Below, one piece after another: positions 15,951 through 24,237 of a DNA stretch of 24,237 nt (position 1 is the stretch's first letter; each line of letters opens with the position of its first letter). The stretch is from an uncultured Opitutales bacterium (GTDB lineage Bacteria; Verrucomicrobiota; Verrucomicrobiia; Opitutales; UBA953): NCBI GenBank assembly GCA_934675585.1, contig CAKUQY010000027.1, positions 1 to 24,237 of the forward strand. Direction: 5' to 3'. A model generated the notes under the pieces. That model did not search any database, was not told the DNA's origin, and saw only the letters and a list, made by a program, of their open reading frames with translations. Position numbers and translations under genes: made by a program.

Positions 15951-17585
15951 TTAGTACATTCCGCCCATGCCTGCGTCAGCGCCTGGTGCTGTTGGTTTTG
16001 GCTCTTCTGGGATGTCTGTGATCACGCATTCTGTTGTGAGCAACATTGATGCGACCGAAGTTGCAGAAACGATTGCGGTGCGTGTAACTTTTGCGGGATC
16101 GACAACGCCAGCGCCAACAAGATCTTGATAAGTGTCGGTTGCGACATTGTAGCCGAAATTGCCTTCGCCAGCGAGCACTTCTTTCACGATGAGCGAGCCC
16201 TCAACACCTGCGTTTTCGCAAAGAGTGCGCAACGGTTCTTCGATTGCGCGGCGAACGATTTTTGCGCCGAGGCGTTCATCACCGTCGAGTTTTTCGATGA
16301 GTGCGTCCAATGCTTTTGCTGTGCGGAGCAATGCGACACCGCCGCCGGGAACGATACCTTCTTCGACGGCCGCACGGGTTGCGTGAAGCGCGTCATCAAC
16401 GCGGTCTTTTTTCTCTTTGAGCTCTGCTTCAGAAGCTGCGCCCACTTTGATAACTGCCACGCCGCCCGCGAGTTTTGCAAGACGTTCTTGGAGTTTTTCG
16501 CGATCGTAATCTGAAGTCGTGTCTGCAATTTGGCGGCGAATCAATTTAACGCGGCCTTGAATGTCTGCTGAACTACCAGCGCCTTCGATAATCGTTGTGT
16601 CTTCTTTGGTAACAACTACACGTTTTGCGGTGCCGAGGTCAGCAATTGTGAGTGATTCAAGCTTGATGCCGAGATCTTCGGTAACAAATTTACCACCTGT
16701 CAAAACAGCGATATCTTCCATCATTGCTTTACGACGATCGCCAAAGCCCGGCGCCTTAACCGCGCAAACATTAATCGTGCCGCGAATCTTGTTCACAACG
16801 AGTGTTGCGAGTGCTTCGCCATCGATATCTTCAGCGACGATGACGAGAGGCTTGCTTGCTTTTGCAACGCCTTGCAAGATTGGCAACAAATCTTTCATCG
16901 AAGAAATTTTCTTCTCAAAAAGCAAAATGTAAGGATTGTCGAGCACGCATTCGAGCGTTTCTGCATTGGTGCAGAAATAAGGCGAGAGATAGCCCTTGTC
17001 AAATTGCATACCTTCGACAACGTCGAGTGTTGTTTCGATGGTTTTTGCTTCTTCAACTGTAATAGTGCCGTCTTTTCCGACTTTGTCCATCGCTTCTGCG
17101 ATAATCGAGCCAATATCGCCGTCCCAGTTTGCCGAAACGGTTGCGACTTGCTTAATTTCTTCGCTGCTTTCAATTTTTTTTGCGATGTTTGCGATTTCTT
17201 TTGTAATCGTTTCAGCCGCAGCGTCGATGCCGCGTTTGACGAAAATTGGGTTTGCGCCCGAAGAAACGCTTTTCAAGCCCTCGCGGTAAATCGCTTCTGC
17301 GAGAACGGTTGCGGTGGTCGTGCCATCGCCCGCTTTGTCTGCCGTTTTTGAGGCAACTTCGCGCACCATACTTGCGCCCATATTTTCAAATGGGTCAGCC
17401 AATTCAACTTCTTTCGCGACAGAAACACCGTCTTTGGTCACTTTTGGAGCGCCATATTTGCGATCGATCATCACGTTGCGACCTTTTGGACCGAGCGTTG
17501 TTTTCACCGCTTTTGCAAGCATTTGAACACCTGCAAGAATCTTGCGGCGACCTGCTTCATCAAACAAAATTTGTTTTTTTGCCAT
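15951..17585 (-). CDS. groL: Chaperonin GroEL (Hsp60)
   Basis: GroEL forms the 14-mer folding chamber closed by GroES in the cytoplasm. The 544-residue length is full. Visible signatures include [11 protein letters not shown] and [13 protein letters not shown] in the nucleotide-binding equatorial domain, [15 protein letters not shown] in the apical domain, [16 protein letters not shown], and a short Gly/Met tail ending MGGMY. The start is preceded by AAAGG. It lies 30 bp downstream of groES in the usual order. The only motif core in the gene is at the codons for the conserved VPGGG, so it may be coincidental; codon use is otherwise that of a highly expressed gene. Confidence 0.98.
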   Translation of the reverse strand: MAKKQILFDEAGRRKILAGVQMLAKAVKTTLGPKGRNVMIDRKYGAPKVTKDGVSVAKEVELADPFENMGASMVREVASKTADKAGDGTTTATVLAEAIYREGLKSVSSGANPIFVKRGIDAAAETITKEIANIAKKIESSEEIKQVATVSANWDGDIGSIIAEAMDKVGKDGTITVEEAKTIETTLDVVEGMQFDKGYLSPYFCTNAETLECVLDNPYILLFEKKISSMKDLLPILQGVAKASKPLVIVAEDIDGEALATLVVNKIRGTINVCAVKAPGFGDRRKAMMEDIAVLTGGKFVTEDLGIKLESLTIADLGTAKRVVVTKEDTTIIEGAGSSADIQGRVKLIRRQIADTTSDYDREKLQERLAKLAGGVAVIKVGAASEAELKEKKDRVDDALHATRAAVEEGIVPGGGVALLRTAKALDALIEKLDGDERLGAKIVRRAIEEPLRTLCENAGVEGSLIVKEVLAGEGNFGYNVATDTYQDLVGAGVVDPAKVTRTAIVSATSVASMLLTTECVITDIPEEPKPTAPGADAGMGGMY

Positions 17586-17615
17586 AATATTTTTGCCTTT
17601 CTAAATTGTTAAAAA

Positions 17616-17912
17616 TTAGCCAATAACAGCGAGGATTTCATCTTCATTGACGAGCAAATAAGCTTCATCGCCGAATTTTACTTCCGTTCCCGCATAGCGA
17701 CCAAGCACAACTTTGTCGCCAACAGCCACATTGAATTCTTGTTTTTTGCCATCGACAATTTTGCCTGTGCCAAGCGCAACGACTTCTGCATCCATCGGCT
17801 TTTCTTTTGCGCTATCAGGAATAATAATGCCGCCTTTGATTTCTTCTGTCACTTCGCAACGCTTTACGAGAACGCGTCCGCCAAGTGGTTTAATTTTGAT
17901 TGTATTTGCCAT
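17616..17912 (-). CDS. groS: Co-chaperonin GroES (Hsp10)
   Basis: The 98-residue protein has the Hsp10 fold with [11 protein letters not shown] at the start, the mobile loop [19 protein letters not shown] that contacts GroEL, and the roof/beta-barrel residues [14 protein letters not shown]. It is the first gene of the groESL operon. No CIRCE operator (TTAGCACTC-N9-GAGTGCTAA) is present upstream. Instead a hairpin of two facing GCGGGAACG motifs occupies the leader, between the promoter and the start codon. The leader shows no Shine-Dalgarno sequence. Confidence 0.97.
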   Translation of the reverse strand: MANTIKIKPLGGRVLVKRCEVTEEIKGGIIIPDSAKEKPMDAEVVALGTGKIVDGKKQEFNVAVGDKVVLGRYAGTEVKFGDEAYLLVNEDEILAVIG

Positions 17913-17936
17913 AATATTTTTTTATTAATGAAAGTT

Positions 17937-17974
17937 TTTTGCGGGAACGAAAACTCTATCGCGTTCCCGCAAAA
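17937..17974. promoter_or_regulatory. 13-bp inverted repeat in the groES leader
   Basis: TTTTGCGGGAACG (17937-17949) and CGTTCCCGCAAAA (17962-17974) are perfect complements around a 12-base loop. It is not a terminator: A-rich sequence follows the hairpin on both strands. Its position, 24 bases upstream of groES and touching the putative -10 box, is where Gram-positive and other bacteria have CIRCE. It may be an operator, an RNA hairpin, or just two chance neighbours of an abundant motif. Confidence 0.7.
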
Positions 17975-17998
17975 TATTTGTAGCATTTTCCGTGCCAA
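17971..17998 (-). promoter_or_regulatory. groESL promoter, sigma-70 or sigma-54 type
   Basis: On the minus strand TTGGCA (17993-17998) and TATTTT (17971-17976) are 16 bases apart. The same DNA also reads TGGCACGGAAAATGCT, with GG and GC separated by 10 bases, which fits the -24/-12 pattern of sigma-54 promoters (consensus TGGCACG-N4-TTGC) except for one base. Sequence alone cannot choose between them. Confidence 0.45.
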
Positions 17999-18057
17999 TC
18001 GCGGGGACGGGAAAAATTCTTACGAAAATGCGTTCCCGCCAATGAAGAATTACAAAT

Positions 18058-18081
18058 AAAAAAACGGCGCAAATTGCGTCG
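18058..18081 (-). terminator. Weak intrinsic terminator after the small membrane-protein gene
   Basis: On the minus strand CGACGC and GCGCCG flank AATTT, with one A-C mismatch in the stem, followed by seven T. It is one of only two terminators in the window not made from the GCGGGAACG motif. Confidence 0.5.
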
Positions 18082-18101
18082 CTTTTAGTCGCTAATAAGC
18101 C

Positions 18102-18483
18102 TTATTTTTCCTCAACAACTACCGGAACGGTTTTAAAATATTCTGCTTTTGTTTTATATGCTTTTGTTTTATAAGTATAAACACCCACTTGTCTAAATCC
18201 TTTTTTTGACTTTATAACTTGTTCATCATAATACATTTGACCATCTTCATTAACAAGAAGTAACAACAAGTCTTCATCTGAAAAAGCACTCGAAGGGTGC
18301 ACCAATGCTGCGTTATTATGTTTACCGTAATTCAAAGATTGAAAAACTTTAACTTCGTTGAAATCAAATATCTTTGAGGGCTTATCAAAAAAAATCAATT
18401 CCTTCTCCCTGAAAATCCGTCCAAAATGAAAACGAAAGCACCCCGGCAAATACTCCCAAAATAAAAATTAAAAATTCTTTCAT
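18102..18483 (-). pseudogene. Small membrane-anchored protein gene split at a T8 tract
   Basis: Two minus-strand frames join into one plausible protein. The first, from the ATG at 18483, encodes a signal-anchor (MKEFLIFILGVFAGVLSFSF, then WTDFQGEGIDFF) and ends at a TGA at 18385-18387. The second continues DKPSKIFDFNEVKVFQSLNYG and runs to 18102, ending VPVVVEEK. The frames meet exactly at eight T (plus-strand A at 18387-18394); with seven T the reading frame is continuous and gives about 126 residues. The second frame alone has an ATG at 18449 (115 residues), but its first residues are the anchor region read out of frame. GGGAG lies 12 bases before the ATG at 18483. I recognise no family. 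It could be a pseudogene, a slippage-controlled gene or a sequencing error. Confidence 0.6.
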
Positions 18484-18504
18484 CTATTTTAATTGCTCCC
18501 ATAA

Positions 18505-18537
18505 AATTACGGTTCCCGCAACAAAACTTGCGGGAAC
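18505..18537 (-). terminator. Terminator-like hairpin after purH built from an inverted motif pair
   Basis: GTTCCCGCAA (18512-18521) and TTGCGGGAAC (18528-18537) form a 10-bp stem around CAAAAC. On the minus strand it is followed by CGTAATTTTA, so the T-run is weak. It ends the aminotransferase-purH transcript. Confidence 0.65.
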
Positions 18538-18549
18538 GTATGATTTTAA

Positions 18550-20097
18550 TTAGTGGCGGAAATGGCGATGGCCAGTGAAGATCATTGCCATGCCGCGTTC
18601 GTTGGCGGCATCAATGACTTCTTGGTCGCGCACTGAGCCACCCGGTTGGATTGCAGCGGTTGCGCCTGCATCAGCAGCAGCAAGCAAGCCGTCTGCAAAT
18701 GGGAAAAATGCGTCCGAAGCGATGATTGAACCTTTGAGTGAAAGCCCTGCTTCGCCCGCTTTCCAAACCGCGATGCGCGAAGAATCGACGCGCGACATTT
18801 GGCCTGCACCGATGCCGAGTGTGCGTTCGCATCCCGCGTAAACAATTGCGTTTGACTTAACATGTTTGACAACTTTCCAGCCGAAAAGCATTGCTTTCAA
18901 CTCTTCTGGAGTTGGCTGGCGTTTGGTGACAACGCGATAAGCCGAAGGGTCAATTGGTTTCAAATCGCGTTCTTGCACGAGTGCGCCGCCGATCGCGTAG
19001 CGAATGTCGTACATTTTGTCTTCTGCGATTGGTTTCAATTGTTCCATCAAGCGCAAATTTTTCTTTTTCGCGAAAATTTCGCGTGCTTCTGCGGAAAATG
19101 ATGGCGCGATGATAACTTCTGAAAAGATGTGCGCGATGCGTTCTGCGAGTTCGCGATCAACTTCACGATTGGTAACAATAATACCGCCAAATGGCGCTTG
19201 TTTGTCGGTTTCAAAAGCTTGATCCCAAGCTTCGCCAAGCGTTCCCGCGGTTGCGATGCCGCAAGGATTAGTGTGTTTTAAAATGCCGACGGTAGTGTCG
19301 GTAAATTCTGAAATCAAATTTGCCGCTCCCGTGATGTCGATGATATTGTTAAAACTCAATTCCTTACCTTGCAATTGGTTGAAATAGCTATGAAAATCGC
19401 CGTAGAGCTTTGCACTTTGGTGAGGATTTTCGCCGTAGCGCAAATCTTGTGCCGATTTTAAATTGAGATTAAATTGACGCGGGAACGCGGGAGCGCATTT
19501 TGCGCAAGGCGTTTGTTTTTCCAAATAAGTCGCAATTGCAGCGTCATAAGCGGCGGTGCGTGAAAAAACTTTCAATGCCAATTCGCGACGGAACGCTGGC
19601 AATGCGGCGGGATCACCTTCCATCGCTTCGAGCGTGCGCGAATAATCTGCGGGATCGGTAATCACAAAAACGCTTTGATGATTTTTTGCAGCCGAACGCA
19701 ACATTGAAGGCCCGCCAATGTCGATATTTTCGATAGCGTCTTCAAATGGGCAATTAGGTTTTGCGACTGTTGCTTCAAATGGATAAAGATTGACGACAAC
19801 CATATCGATCATTGGGATGTCGAGTTGCGCCGCTTGCTCCACGTGCGCGGGAACGTCGCGACGGCAAAGCAAACCGCCGTGCACGCGTGGGTGAAGCGTT
19901 TTAACGCGACCGTCCATAATTTCAGGAAATCCCGTGTGCTCGCTCACATCGGTAACTGGCAAGCCGCCATCGCGGAGCATTTTCGCGGTCCCGCCCGTTG
20001 AAAGCAATTTGTAATTGTGTTTTTCGACGAGCACTTTCGCGAAATCGAGAAGTCCTGTCTTGTCGCTAACCGACAACAATGCAATTTTTTGTGCCAT
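18550..20097 (-). CDS. purH: Bifunctional AICAR transformylase / IMP cyclohydrolase PurH
   Basis: PurH carries out the last two steps of purine synthesis: formylation of AICAR with 10-formyl-THF, then ring closure to IMP. The N-terminal MGS-like cyclohydrolase domain (about 1-150) starts [16 protein letters not shown] and has STGGTAKML and [13 protein letters not shown]. The transformylase domain follows, with [39 protein letters not shown] and the terminal FTGHRHFRH. The 515-residue length is normal. The gene begins 21 bases after the aminotransferase stop, so both are probably one transcript. No Shine-Dalgarno sequence is visible. With the decayed xpt gene this suggests reliance on de novo purine synthesis, although other salvage genes may lie elsewhere. 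Confidence 0.97.
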   Translation of the reverse strand: MAQKIALLSVSDKTGLLDFAKVLVEKHNYKLLSTGGTAKMLRDGGLPVTDVSEHTGFPEIMDGRVKTLHPRVHGGLLCRRDVPAHVEQAAQLDIPMIDMVVVNLYPFEATVAKPNCPFEDAIENIDIGGPSMLRSAAKNHQSVFVITDPADYSRTLEAMEGDPAALPAFRRELALKVFSRTAAYDAAIATYLEKQTPCAKCAPAFPRQFNLNLKSAQDLRYGENPHQSAKLYGDFHSYFNQLQGKELSFNNIIDITGAANLISEFTDTTVGILKHTNPCGIATAGTLGEAWDQAFETDKQAPFGGIIVTNREVDRELAERIAHIFSEVIIAPSFSAEAREIFAKKKNLRLMEQLKPIAEDKMYDIRYAIGGALVQERDLKPIDPSAYRVVTKRQPTPEELKAMLFGWKVVKHVKSNAIVYAGCERTLGIGAGQMSRVDSSRIAVWKAGEAGLSLKGSIIASDAFFPFADGLLAAADAGATAAIQPGGSVRDQEVIDAANERGMAMIFTGHRHFRH

Positions 20098-20118
20098 TTT
20101 AATCGTAATTTTTAAATA

Positions 20119-21312
20119 TTATTTTTTCAAGCTTGCGCAAAAATGTGCGATGCGTTCAACGCCTTTTTTGATGGTTTCGTCCGAAGTTGCATAACTCAAA
20201 CGCATGTAGCCCTCGGCGCCAAATGCTGAGCCGGGAACGACAGCGACGAGTTCTTTATCGAGCAATTGCGCTGCAAATTCTGCCGAAGTCAGCCCAAACG
20301 AGCTAATATTTGGGAACAAGTAAAACGCGCCTTGCGAGCGATAGCAAGTGATGCCTGGAATCGCGTTCAGCGCATCGCAAAGCATTTTGCGGCGGCGATC
20401 AAATGTTTCGAGCATGATTGCGACAGCCGCTTTTGCTTTTTCGGGTTGTTCGTAAACAGCCAACGCGCCGTATTGAGCAAACGTGGTGCAGTTTGACGAC
20501 ATTTGACCTTGCAAGCGAGCGACAGCGGCGGCGATTGGTTTTGGAGCCACCGTGATACCCAAGCGCCAGCCCGTCATTGCGTAAGCTTTGGCAAAGCCCG
20601 AGCAAGTTACAACGTGCGCGGCGGCTTCGTCTGAAAATGTCGCTGGCGAGCACGGAACTGCGCCATCATAAGTAAGCGCTTCGTAAATTTCGTCACTCAA
20701 AACATAAATATTCGCATCGATTGCCACTTTGACGATTGCTTCCATTTCTTCGCGCGTGTAAACTGCGCCCGTTGGGTTCGATGGCGAAGTCAAAATGAGC
20801 AATTTTGTTTTTGGCGTGATCGCAGCTTTTAATTGCTCGGCGGTTACTTTAAAACCTTCTTTGTCTGAAACCAAAATAGATTTTGGAACGCCTCCCGCGA
20901 GCTTAACCATTTCTGGATAGCTCACCCAATATGGCGCAGGAATAATCACTTCGTCGCCAGGGCTAATCAACGACAAAATCGTCAAATAGCACGACATTTT
21001 GCCGCCGGGGCTAACAACAACACAGGTTTCGTCAATATTGCGAAAACCTTTGGAAATATAATCGTTCGCAATTGCTTTGCGCAACGCGGGAACGCCAGCC
21101 GCGGGAACGTAACGCGTTTTGCCTTCATCAAGCGCTTTTTTACACGCTTCACGAATAAATTCTGGCGTATCAAAATCGGGCTCGCCCGCGCCAAAACCGC
21201 AAACATCTTCGCCCGCAGCTTTTAATGCTTTTGCTTTCGCGTCAACCGCGAGTGTTGGAGAAGGCGATACATTGAGCGCCCAAGTTGAGAGTGGAGAATT
21301 TTCTGTACTCAT
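20119..21312 (-). CDS. Aspartate-type aminotransferase (class I, PLP)
   Basis: This fold-type I PLP enzyme probably exchanges the amino group between aspartate and glutamate; other acceptors are possible. Signatures include [13 protein letters not shown] near the N terminus, [20 protein letters not shown] (substrate/PLP Asn), the Schiff-base lysine in [13 protein letters not shown], and the C-terminal substrate arginine in [10 protein letters not shown]. The 397-residue length fits the subgroup Ib/Igamma enzymes of the AspB type. The first ten residues ([10 protein letters not shown]) look extra compared with the family, and are encoded partly by a CTCCACTCTCAACT tract like the simple repeats elsewhere in the window. 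It precedes purH by 21 bases. A TATAAT and a 16-bp motif palindrome lie upstream. Confidence 0.88.
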   Translation of the reverse strand: MSTENSPLSTWALNVSPSPTLAVDAKAKALKAAGEDVCGFGAGEPDFDTPEFIREACKKALDEGKTRYVPAAGVPALRKAIANDYISKGFRNIDETCVVVSPGGKMSCYLTILSLISPGDEVIIPAPYWVSYPEMVKLAGGVPKSILVSDKEGFKVTAEQLKAAITPKTKLLILTSPSNPTGAVYTREEMEAIVKVAIDANIYVLSDEIYEALTYDGAVPCSPATFSDEAAAHVVTCSGFAKAYAMTGWRLGITVAPKPIAAAVARLQGQMSSNCTTFAQYGALAVYEQPEKAKAAVAIMLETFDRRRKMLCDALNAIPGITCYRSQGAFYLFPNISSFGLTSAEFAAQLLDKELVAVVPGSAFGAEGYMRLSYATSDETIKKGVERIAHFCASLKK

Positions 21313-21337
21313 TGTTTATTAAGTTTTCCAACACTTA

Positions 21338-21365
21338 ATTATAAACCATCGTTCCCGCGGGAACG
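21338..21365 (-). promoter_or_regulatory. -10 box with a motif palindrome in the -35 region
   Basis: On the minus strand TATAAT (21338-21343) lies 26-31 bases before the aminotransferase ATG. Where a -35 box would be expected there is a perfect 16-bp palindrome CGTTCCCGCGGGAACG (21350-21365) and no good -35 match. Both this promoter and that of the acyl-CoA synthetase read GGTTTATAAT. The palindrome could be an operator or activator site. Confidence 0.45.
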
Positions 21366-21382
21366 AGAAAATAATAAAACGC

Positions 21383-21422
21383 AAAACGCGTTCCCGCGAT
21401 TTTTTTGACGGGAACGCGTTTT
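21383..21422 (-). terminator. Intrinsic terminator of serA built from an inverted motif pair
   Basis: AAAACGCGTTCCCG (21383-21396) and CGGGAACGCGTTTT (21409-21422) pair perfectly over 14 bases. On the minus strand a T-rich stretch follows. It separates serA from the aminotransferase-purH unit. Confidence 0.88.
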
Positions 21423-21435
21423 TATTGTTATTTTT

Positions 21436-23004
21436 TTAGAATGTAACTGCGAATGCGTCAATTGCTTTGACGAGCGTGACGACCGCAGAAACTTCAGCTG
21501 ATGAAACTGGCTTGTTGGTTTTGATAACCGCCAAAGTTTCAGAAATCGCATGGTCGATTGGCGCAGAAATATTTTCAATATTAATTTCTGCGTCGGCGAG
21601 CACTTTTGTAACGTGAGCCAACACGCCTGGACGGTCGGTGTAGCGCACAAAAAGCAAATTGCCCGTGAGGTCAAAATAAAGTCCTTTAAAACCATTAATT
21701 GCCGAAACAATCGGCGCGCCTTCTGCGACGATTCCGCGCACGGTTGCGGTCGAAGTCGAGCCATCGCGTTCAGAAACAACTTCAACGACGACTGAATCTT
21801 CTTCAACGTTCCCGACAAGTGGTTCTTTCGCGTTATAAATCACGCCGTGTTCCCGCAAAGAATCTTCAGCTGCCGCCCAATTTAAATTCTTTTCTGCCGC
21901 CGGCAAAACGCCTTCTAAAATGCGCGGCGTAAACCATTTGCGGAATTGGCGCAACGAACCGCCAAGCGTGCAATCAACGCGACGAATCGCGCCGTTCCCG
22001 CCAATTAAGCGTCCAAGCGTTGCCAACATTTTTGCGAGTTGCAACTGCACGGGATCGAGCCCGATTGGACCTTGCGCATTGACAACGCAAGACGTGTCGC
22101 CGCGTTCAAAATACGCCGTAATTTGCTCGGCTGCGCGTTTGGCGGCATTGCGATTTGCCTCTTGAGTATTAGCGCCGAGGTGCGGCAAAATCAAATCTGC
22201 CACCGCCGCAGAAGGCTTGTCGCCCGCAGTATCTTTTGGGTGAACGTCGGTCGCGTAAATAATTTTTTTGCCTTCAGCGCGCACTTGCGCAAGCGCTTCT
22301 TCATCGACGACGCCATAGCGGGAACAATTAATGAGCATCGCGCCGTCTTTCATTTTTCGCAACAAATCAAAACTGACCATTTTTTGCGTTGAAGGCCCGC
22401 CGGGAACGTGCAACGAAATAATGTCCGCGCGTTCAAAAAGCACGTCTAATTCCACGGGTGTCACGCCAATATTAATTGCGCGTTGTTTTGCCAAAAAGTG
22501 ATCGTAGCCAATCAATGTGGGCTCAAAACCTTGCAAACGTTTAGCAAGCAAGCGACCAATATTGCCAAGCCCGACAATGCCAATCGTTTTTTTGGTGATT
22601 TCGCGCCCCATAAATTTTTTCTTTTCCCAAAGTCCCGCGCGCGTCGAATTATCTGCGGGAACGATGTGACGGTAGCAAGCCAAAATCATTGCGACCACTT
22701 CTTCGGCAACGCCGTTGGCATTTGCGCCAGGAGTATTCATCACATCAATATTTTTTTCGCGTGCGTATTGGCAATCAATATTGTCAAAACCCGCTCCCGC
22801 GCGCACCACCAATTTCAAGTTGGGCAAGGAATCAATGATTGCGGGAACGATTTTTTCGGAACGCACAATCATAACAGCAGCATCGCTATGAGTAGCGACG
22901 AGTGTTTCGAGAGGAGTTTCCGCGTCTTGAATTACTTCAAAACCTTGACCTGCCAACAAATTGGCAGCAACTTTATCTAACTTTGTAGGAATGAGAACTT
23001 TCAT
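21436..23004 (-). CDS. serA: D-3-phosphoglycerate dehydrogenase, long form
   Basis: SerA oxidises 3-phosphoglycerate to 3-phosphohydroxypyruvate, the first step of serine synthesis. The substrate domain is split around the NAD-binding domain, with VGLGNIGRLLAKRL (glycine motif 145-150), the catalytic arginine R229 in NCSRYGVVDEE and the catalytic His H275 in PHLGANTQEA. An intervening ASB-like domain (about 320-440) precedes a C-terminal ACT domain (about 450-522, VRYTDRPGVLAHVTKVLADAEIN) that often senses serine. The 522-residue length is normal for this form. Two positions look unusual: Tyr follows R229 where Gly is common, and DVHPKD replaces the usual DVF..EP, so the catalytic Glu may be Asp258. 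The gene lies 86 bp downstream of fba behind a strong terminator. About six motif cores lie in the coding region. Confidence 0.95.
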   Translation of the reverse strand: MKVLIPTKLDKVAANLLAGQGFEVIQDAETPLETLVATHSDAAVMIVRSEKIVPAIIDSLPNLKLVVRAGAGFDNIDCQYAREKNIDVMNTPGANANGVAEEVVAMILACYRHIVPADNSTRAGLWEKKKFMGREITKKTIGIVGLGNIGRLLAKRLQGFEPTLIGYDHFLAKQRAINIGVTPVELDVLFERADIISLHVPGGPSTQKMVSFDLLRKMKDGAMLINCSRYGVVDEEALAQVRAEGKKIIYATDVHPKDTAGDKPSAAVADLILPHLGANTQEANRNAAKRAAEQITAYFERGDTSCVVNAQGPIGLDPVQLQLAKMLATLGRLIGGNGAIRRVDCTLGGSLRQFRKWFTPRILEGVLPAAEKNLNWAAAEDSLREHGVIYNAKEPLVGNVEEDSVVVEVVSERDGSTSTATVRGIVAEGAPIVSAINGFKGLYFDLTGNLLFVRYTDRPGVLAHVTKVLADAEINIENISAPIDHAISETLAVIKTNKPVSSAEVSAVVTLVKAIDAFAVTF

Positions 23005-23030
23005 TGAATTAATTTTTAACTTTTTATCGC

Positions 23031-23068
23031 AAAAAAGGTTCTGTCTTTTTTGAAAGACAGAACCTTTT
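23031..23068 (-). terminator. Strong intrinsic terminator of fba
   Basis: AAAAGGTTCTGTCTTT (23033-23048) and AAAGACAGAACCTTTT (23053-23068) form a 16-bp stem with a four-base loop, followed on the minus strand by TTTTTT. It does not use the GCGGGAACG motif. It sits between fba and serA, so serA needs its own promoter or readthrough. Confidence 0.9.
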
Positions 23069-23090
23069 CATTTCAAGTAGTAGCCCTAAA

Positions 23091-24086
23091 CTACGCTTGA
23101 CCTGCGGAGCCGAGAACGTCAACGCATTTGTGCATGTAGAGCTTTTTGAGCTCGTCGCGTGCAGGACCGAGATATTTGCGTGGGTCGAATTCTGCTGGTT
23201 TCGAAGCAAATACTTGGCGAACAGCTGCTGTCATTGCCAAACGGCCGTCCGAATCGATGTTGATCTTGTCAACGCCGAGTTTTGCAGCTTTGCGGAGTTG
23301 TTCTTCTGGGATACCCACAGAGTCGTCGAGTTTGCCACCGTTTTCGTTAATGATTTTAACGTATTCTTGTGGAACTGATGATGAACCGTGAAGCACGATT
23401 GGGAAACCAGGAATGCGTTTTTCAACTTCTTCGAGAATGTCGAAACGAAGTGGAGGTGGCACCAAAATGCCTTCTGCATTGCGTGTGCATTGTGCAGCTT
23501 TAAATTTATAAGCACCGTGCGAAGTGCCGATCGAAATTGCGAGCGAGTCAACGCCTGTTGCTTTCACGAATTCTTCAACTTCTTCTGGACGAGTGTAGTT
23601 TGATTTTTCGTGTGAAACTTCGTCTTCAACACCTGCGAGAACGCCGAGTTCGCCTTCAACCGTCACATCGTGTGCGTGAGCGTATTCAACAACTTTCTTT
23701 GCGAGAGCAATATTTTCTTCGAAAGGAAGCGCCGAACCGTCAATCATCACCGACGAAAAACCTGAATCAATGCACGATTTGCAAAGTTCAAACGAATCAC
23801 CATGGTCGAGGTGAAGCACGATTGGGATTTCTTTGCCGAGTTCTTTCGCATAAGCGCAAGCACCTTGTGCCATGTAGCGCAAAAGCGTTGCATTCGCGTA
23901 TTTGCGAGCGCCACTCGAAACTTGAAGAATCACAGGCGAATTTGCTTCAACGCAAGCTTGAATGATTGCTTGCATTTGTTCCATGTTGTTGAAGTTAAAC
24001 GCAGGGATTGCATAATGACCAGCGTGAGCTTTCTTAAACAATTCCTTCGTGTTAACGAGACCGAGTTCTTTATATGATACTGCCAT
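23091..24086 (-). CDS. fba: Class II fructose-bisphosphate aldolase
   Basis: This zinc enzyme cleaves fructose 1,6-bisphosphate to dihydroxyacetone phosphate and glyceraldehyde 3-phosphate in glycolysis, and runs the reverse in gluconeogenesis. It is a TIM barrel of 331 residues. Catalytic Asp and zinc-binding His lie in HLDHGDS (D94, H95), with Glu in VEGELG (E146), His in GTSHGAYKF (H190) and His in VLHGSSS (H233). The length and the GILVPPPLRFDIL segment suggest the longer class II type rather than the short GatY/KbaY type. Codons are those of a highly expressed gene, and there is no GCGGGAACG core. It has a well-formed promoter and a strong terminator, so it is monocistronic. The start has an AT-rich leader without a Shine-Dalgarno sequence. 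Confidence 0.96.
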   Translation of the reverse strand: MAVSYKELGLVNTKELFKKAHAGHYAIPAFNFNNMEQMQAIIQACVEANSPVILQVSSGARKYANATLLRYMAQGACAYAKELGKEIPIVLHLDHGDSFELCKSCIDSGFSSVMIDGSALPFEENIALAKKVVEYAHAHDVTVEGELGVLAGVEDEVSHEKSNYTRPEEVEEFVKATGVDSLAISIGTSHGAYKFKAAQCTRNAEGILVPPPLRFDILEEVEKRIPGFPIVLHGSSSVPQEYVKIINENGGKLDDSVGIPEEQLRKAAKLGVDKINIDSDGRLAMTAAVRQVFASKPAEFDPRKYLGPARDELKKLYMHKCVDVLGSAGQA

Positions 24087-24109
24087 ATTTTTATTTGGTT
24101 AATGTTCAA

Positions 24110-24138
24110 ATTATAAAATGATTTTTTCAGGAACGCAA
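24110..24138 (-). promoter_or_regulatory. Sigma-70-type promoter of fba
   Basis: On the minus strand TTGCGT (24133-24138) and a perfect TATAAT (24110-24115) are separated by 17 bases. The predicted start lies about 17-20 bases before the ATG. It is the best promoter in the window. The remaining bases to 24237 hold a CTCCACCCTCCACT tract (24151-24164) and no gene. Confidence 0.7.
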
Positions 24139-24237
24139 TAATGAAAATTTAGTGGAGGGTGGAGCGCATTTCGTCATAATAAATGACACCGAAGGTTTAG
24201 TTTTTGTGAAGGAGTGAAAGTTTTATTCGTCAAATAA

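Noticed and set aside
17937..17974. The groES leader hairpin as a terminator of the upstream minus-strand gene
   Set aside because: No T-run follows the stem on either strand, and a separate terminator with seven T lies at 18058-18081.
17913..18060. CIRCE operator for HrcA upstream of groES
   Set aside because: Neither TTAGCACTC nor its partner arm is present; the inverted repeat found has an unrelated sequence.
24087..24237. A partial gene at the right edge
   Set aside because: No frame of useful length with a start or family match is visible; the stretch contains the fba promoter and a simple repeat.

Overview
The window reads as a chromosomal segment of a Verrucomicrobiota bacterium, most likely of the Opitutales/Puniceicoccales type. 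This is inferred from a PEP-CTERM sorting tail with an Arg-rich end, AT-rich leaders without Shine-Dalgarno sequences, and the mix of gene families; no rRNA or marker search was possible. An ADP-forming acetyl-CoA synthetase points to a fermentative or anaerobic life style. No tRNA, rRNA, CRISPR array, prophage or complete insertion sequence was found.

Layout. 1-5505: four genes on the minus strand (hotdog thioesterase, PEP-CTERM surface protein, ADP-forming acyl-CoA synthetase, CDF metal transporter). The spacers between them are repeat-rich, and one holds a decayed xanthine phosphoribosyltransferase gene (xpt). 5748-7491: a solitary PD-(D/E)XK nuclease-like gene converges on a DjlA-like TerB/J-domain gene. 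7615-13315: a tightly coupled plus-strand operon, ftsH-lepA-VOC-fkbH, with TAATG stop/start overlaps. 13286-14371: a RelE/ParD-type toxin-antitoxin pair lies between two nearly identical 103-bp direct repeats; the first copy forms the 3' end of fkbH. 14377-24086: housekeeping genes on the minus strand: trpB2, groES-groEL, a small frameshifted membrane-protein gene, an aspartate-type aminotransferase with purH, serA, and class II fructose-bisphosphate aldolase.

The most striking feature is not a gene. The nonamer GCGGGAACG (reverse complement CGTTCCCGC) is scattered through the window. My hand count of its 7-base core CGGGAAC/GTTCCCG is about 108, split about evenly between orientations, where base composition alone predicts two or three. 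It lies in spacers and inside genes, in all reading frames, and is dense in tolerant genes (nuclease, djlA, fkbH). It is absent or nearly so from groEL, trpB2 and fba. Inverted pairs build several intrinsic terminators and a hairpin in the groES leader, and single copies sit between the -35 and -10 boxes of promoters. The pattern resembles uptake sequences of Neisseria/Haemophilus or the cyanobacterial HIP1 octamer, but is much denser than I recall for uptake sequences.

A second theme is homopolymer tracts at critical positions: T13 inside the promoter of the surface protein gene, T7 where the fkbH frame leaves its probable native C terminus, and T8 splitting the small membrane-protein gene. 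Together they suggest either slippage-driven variation or homopolymer errors in the assembly.
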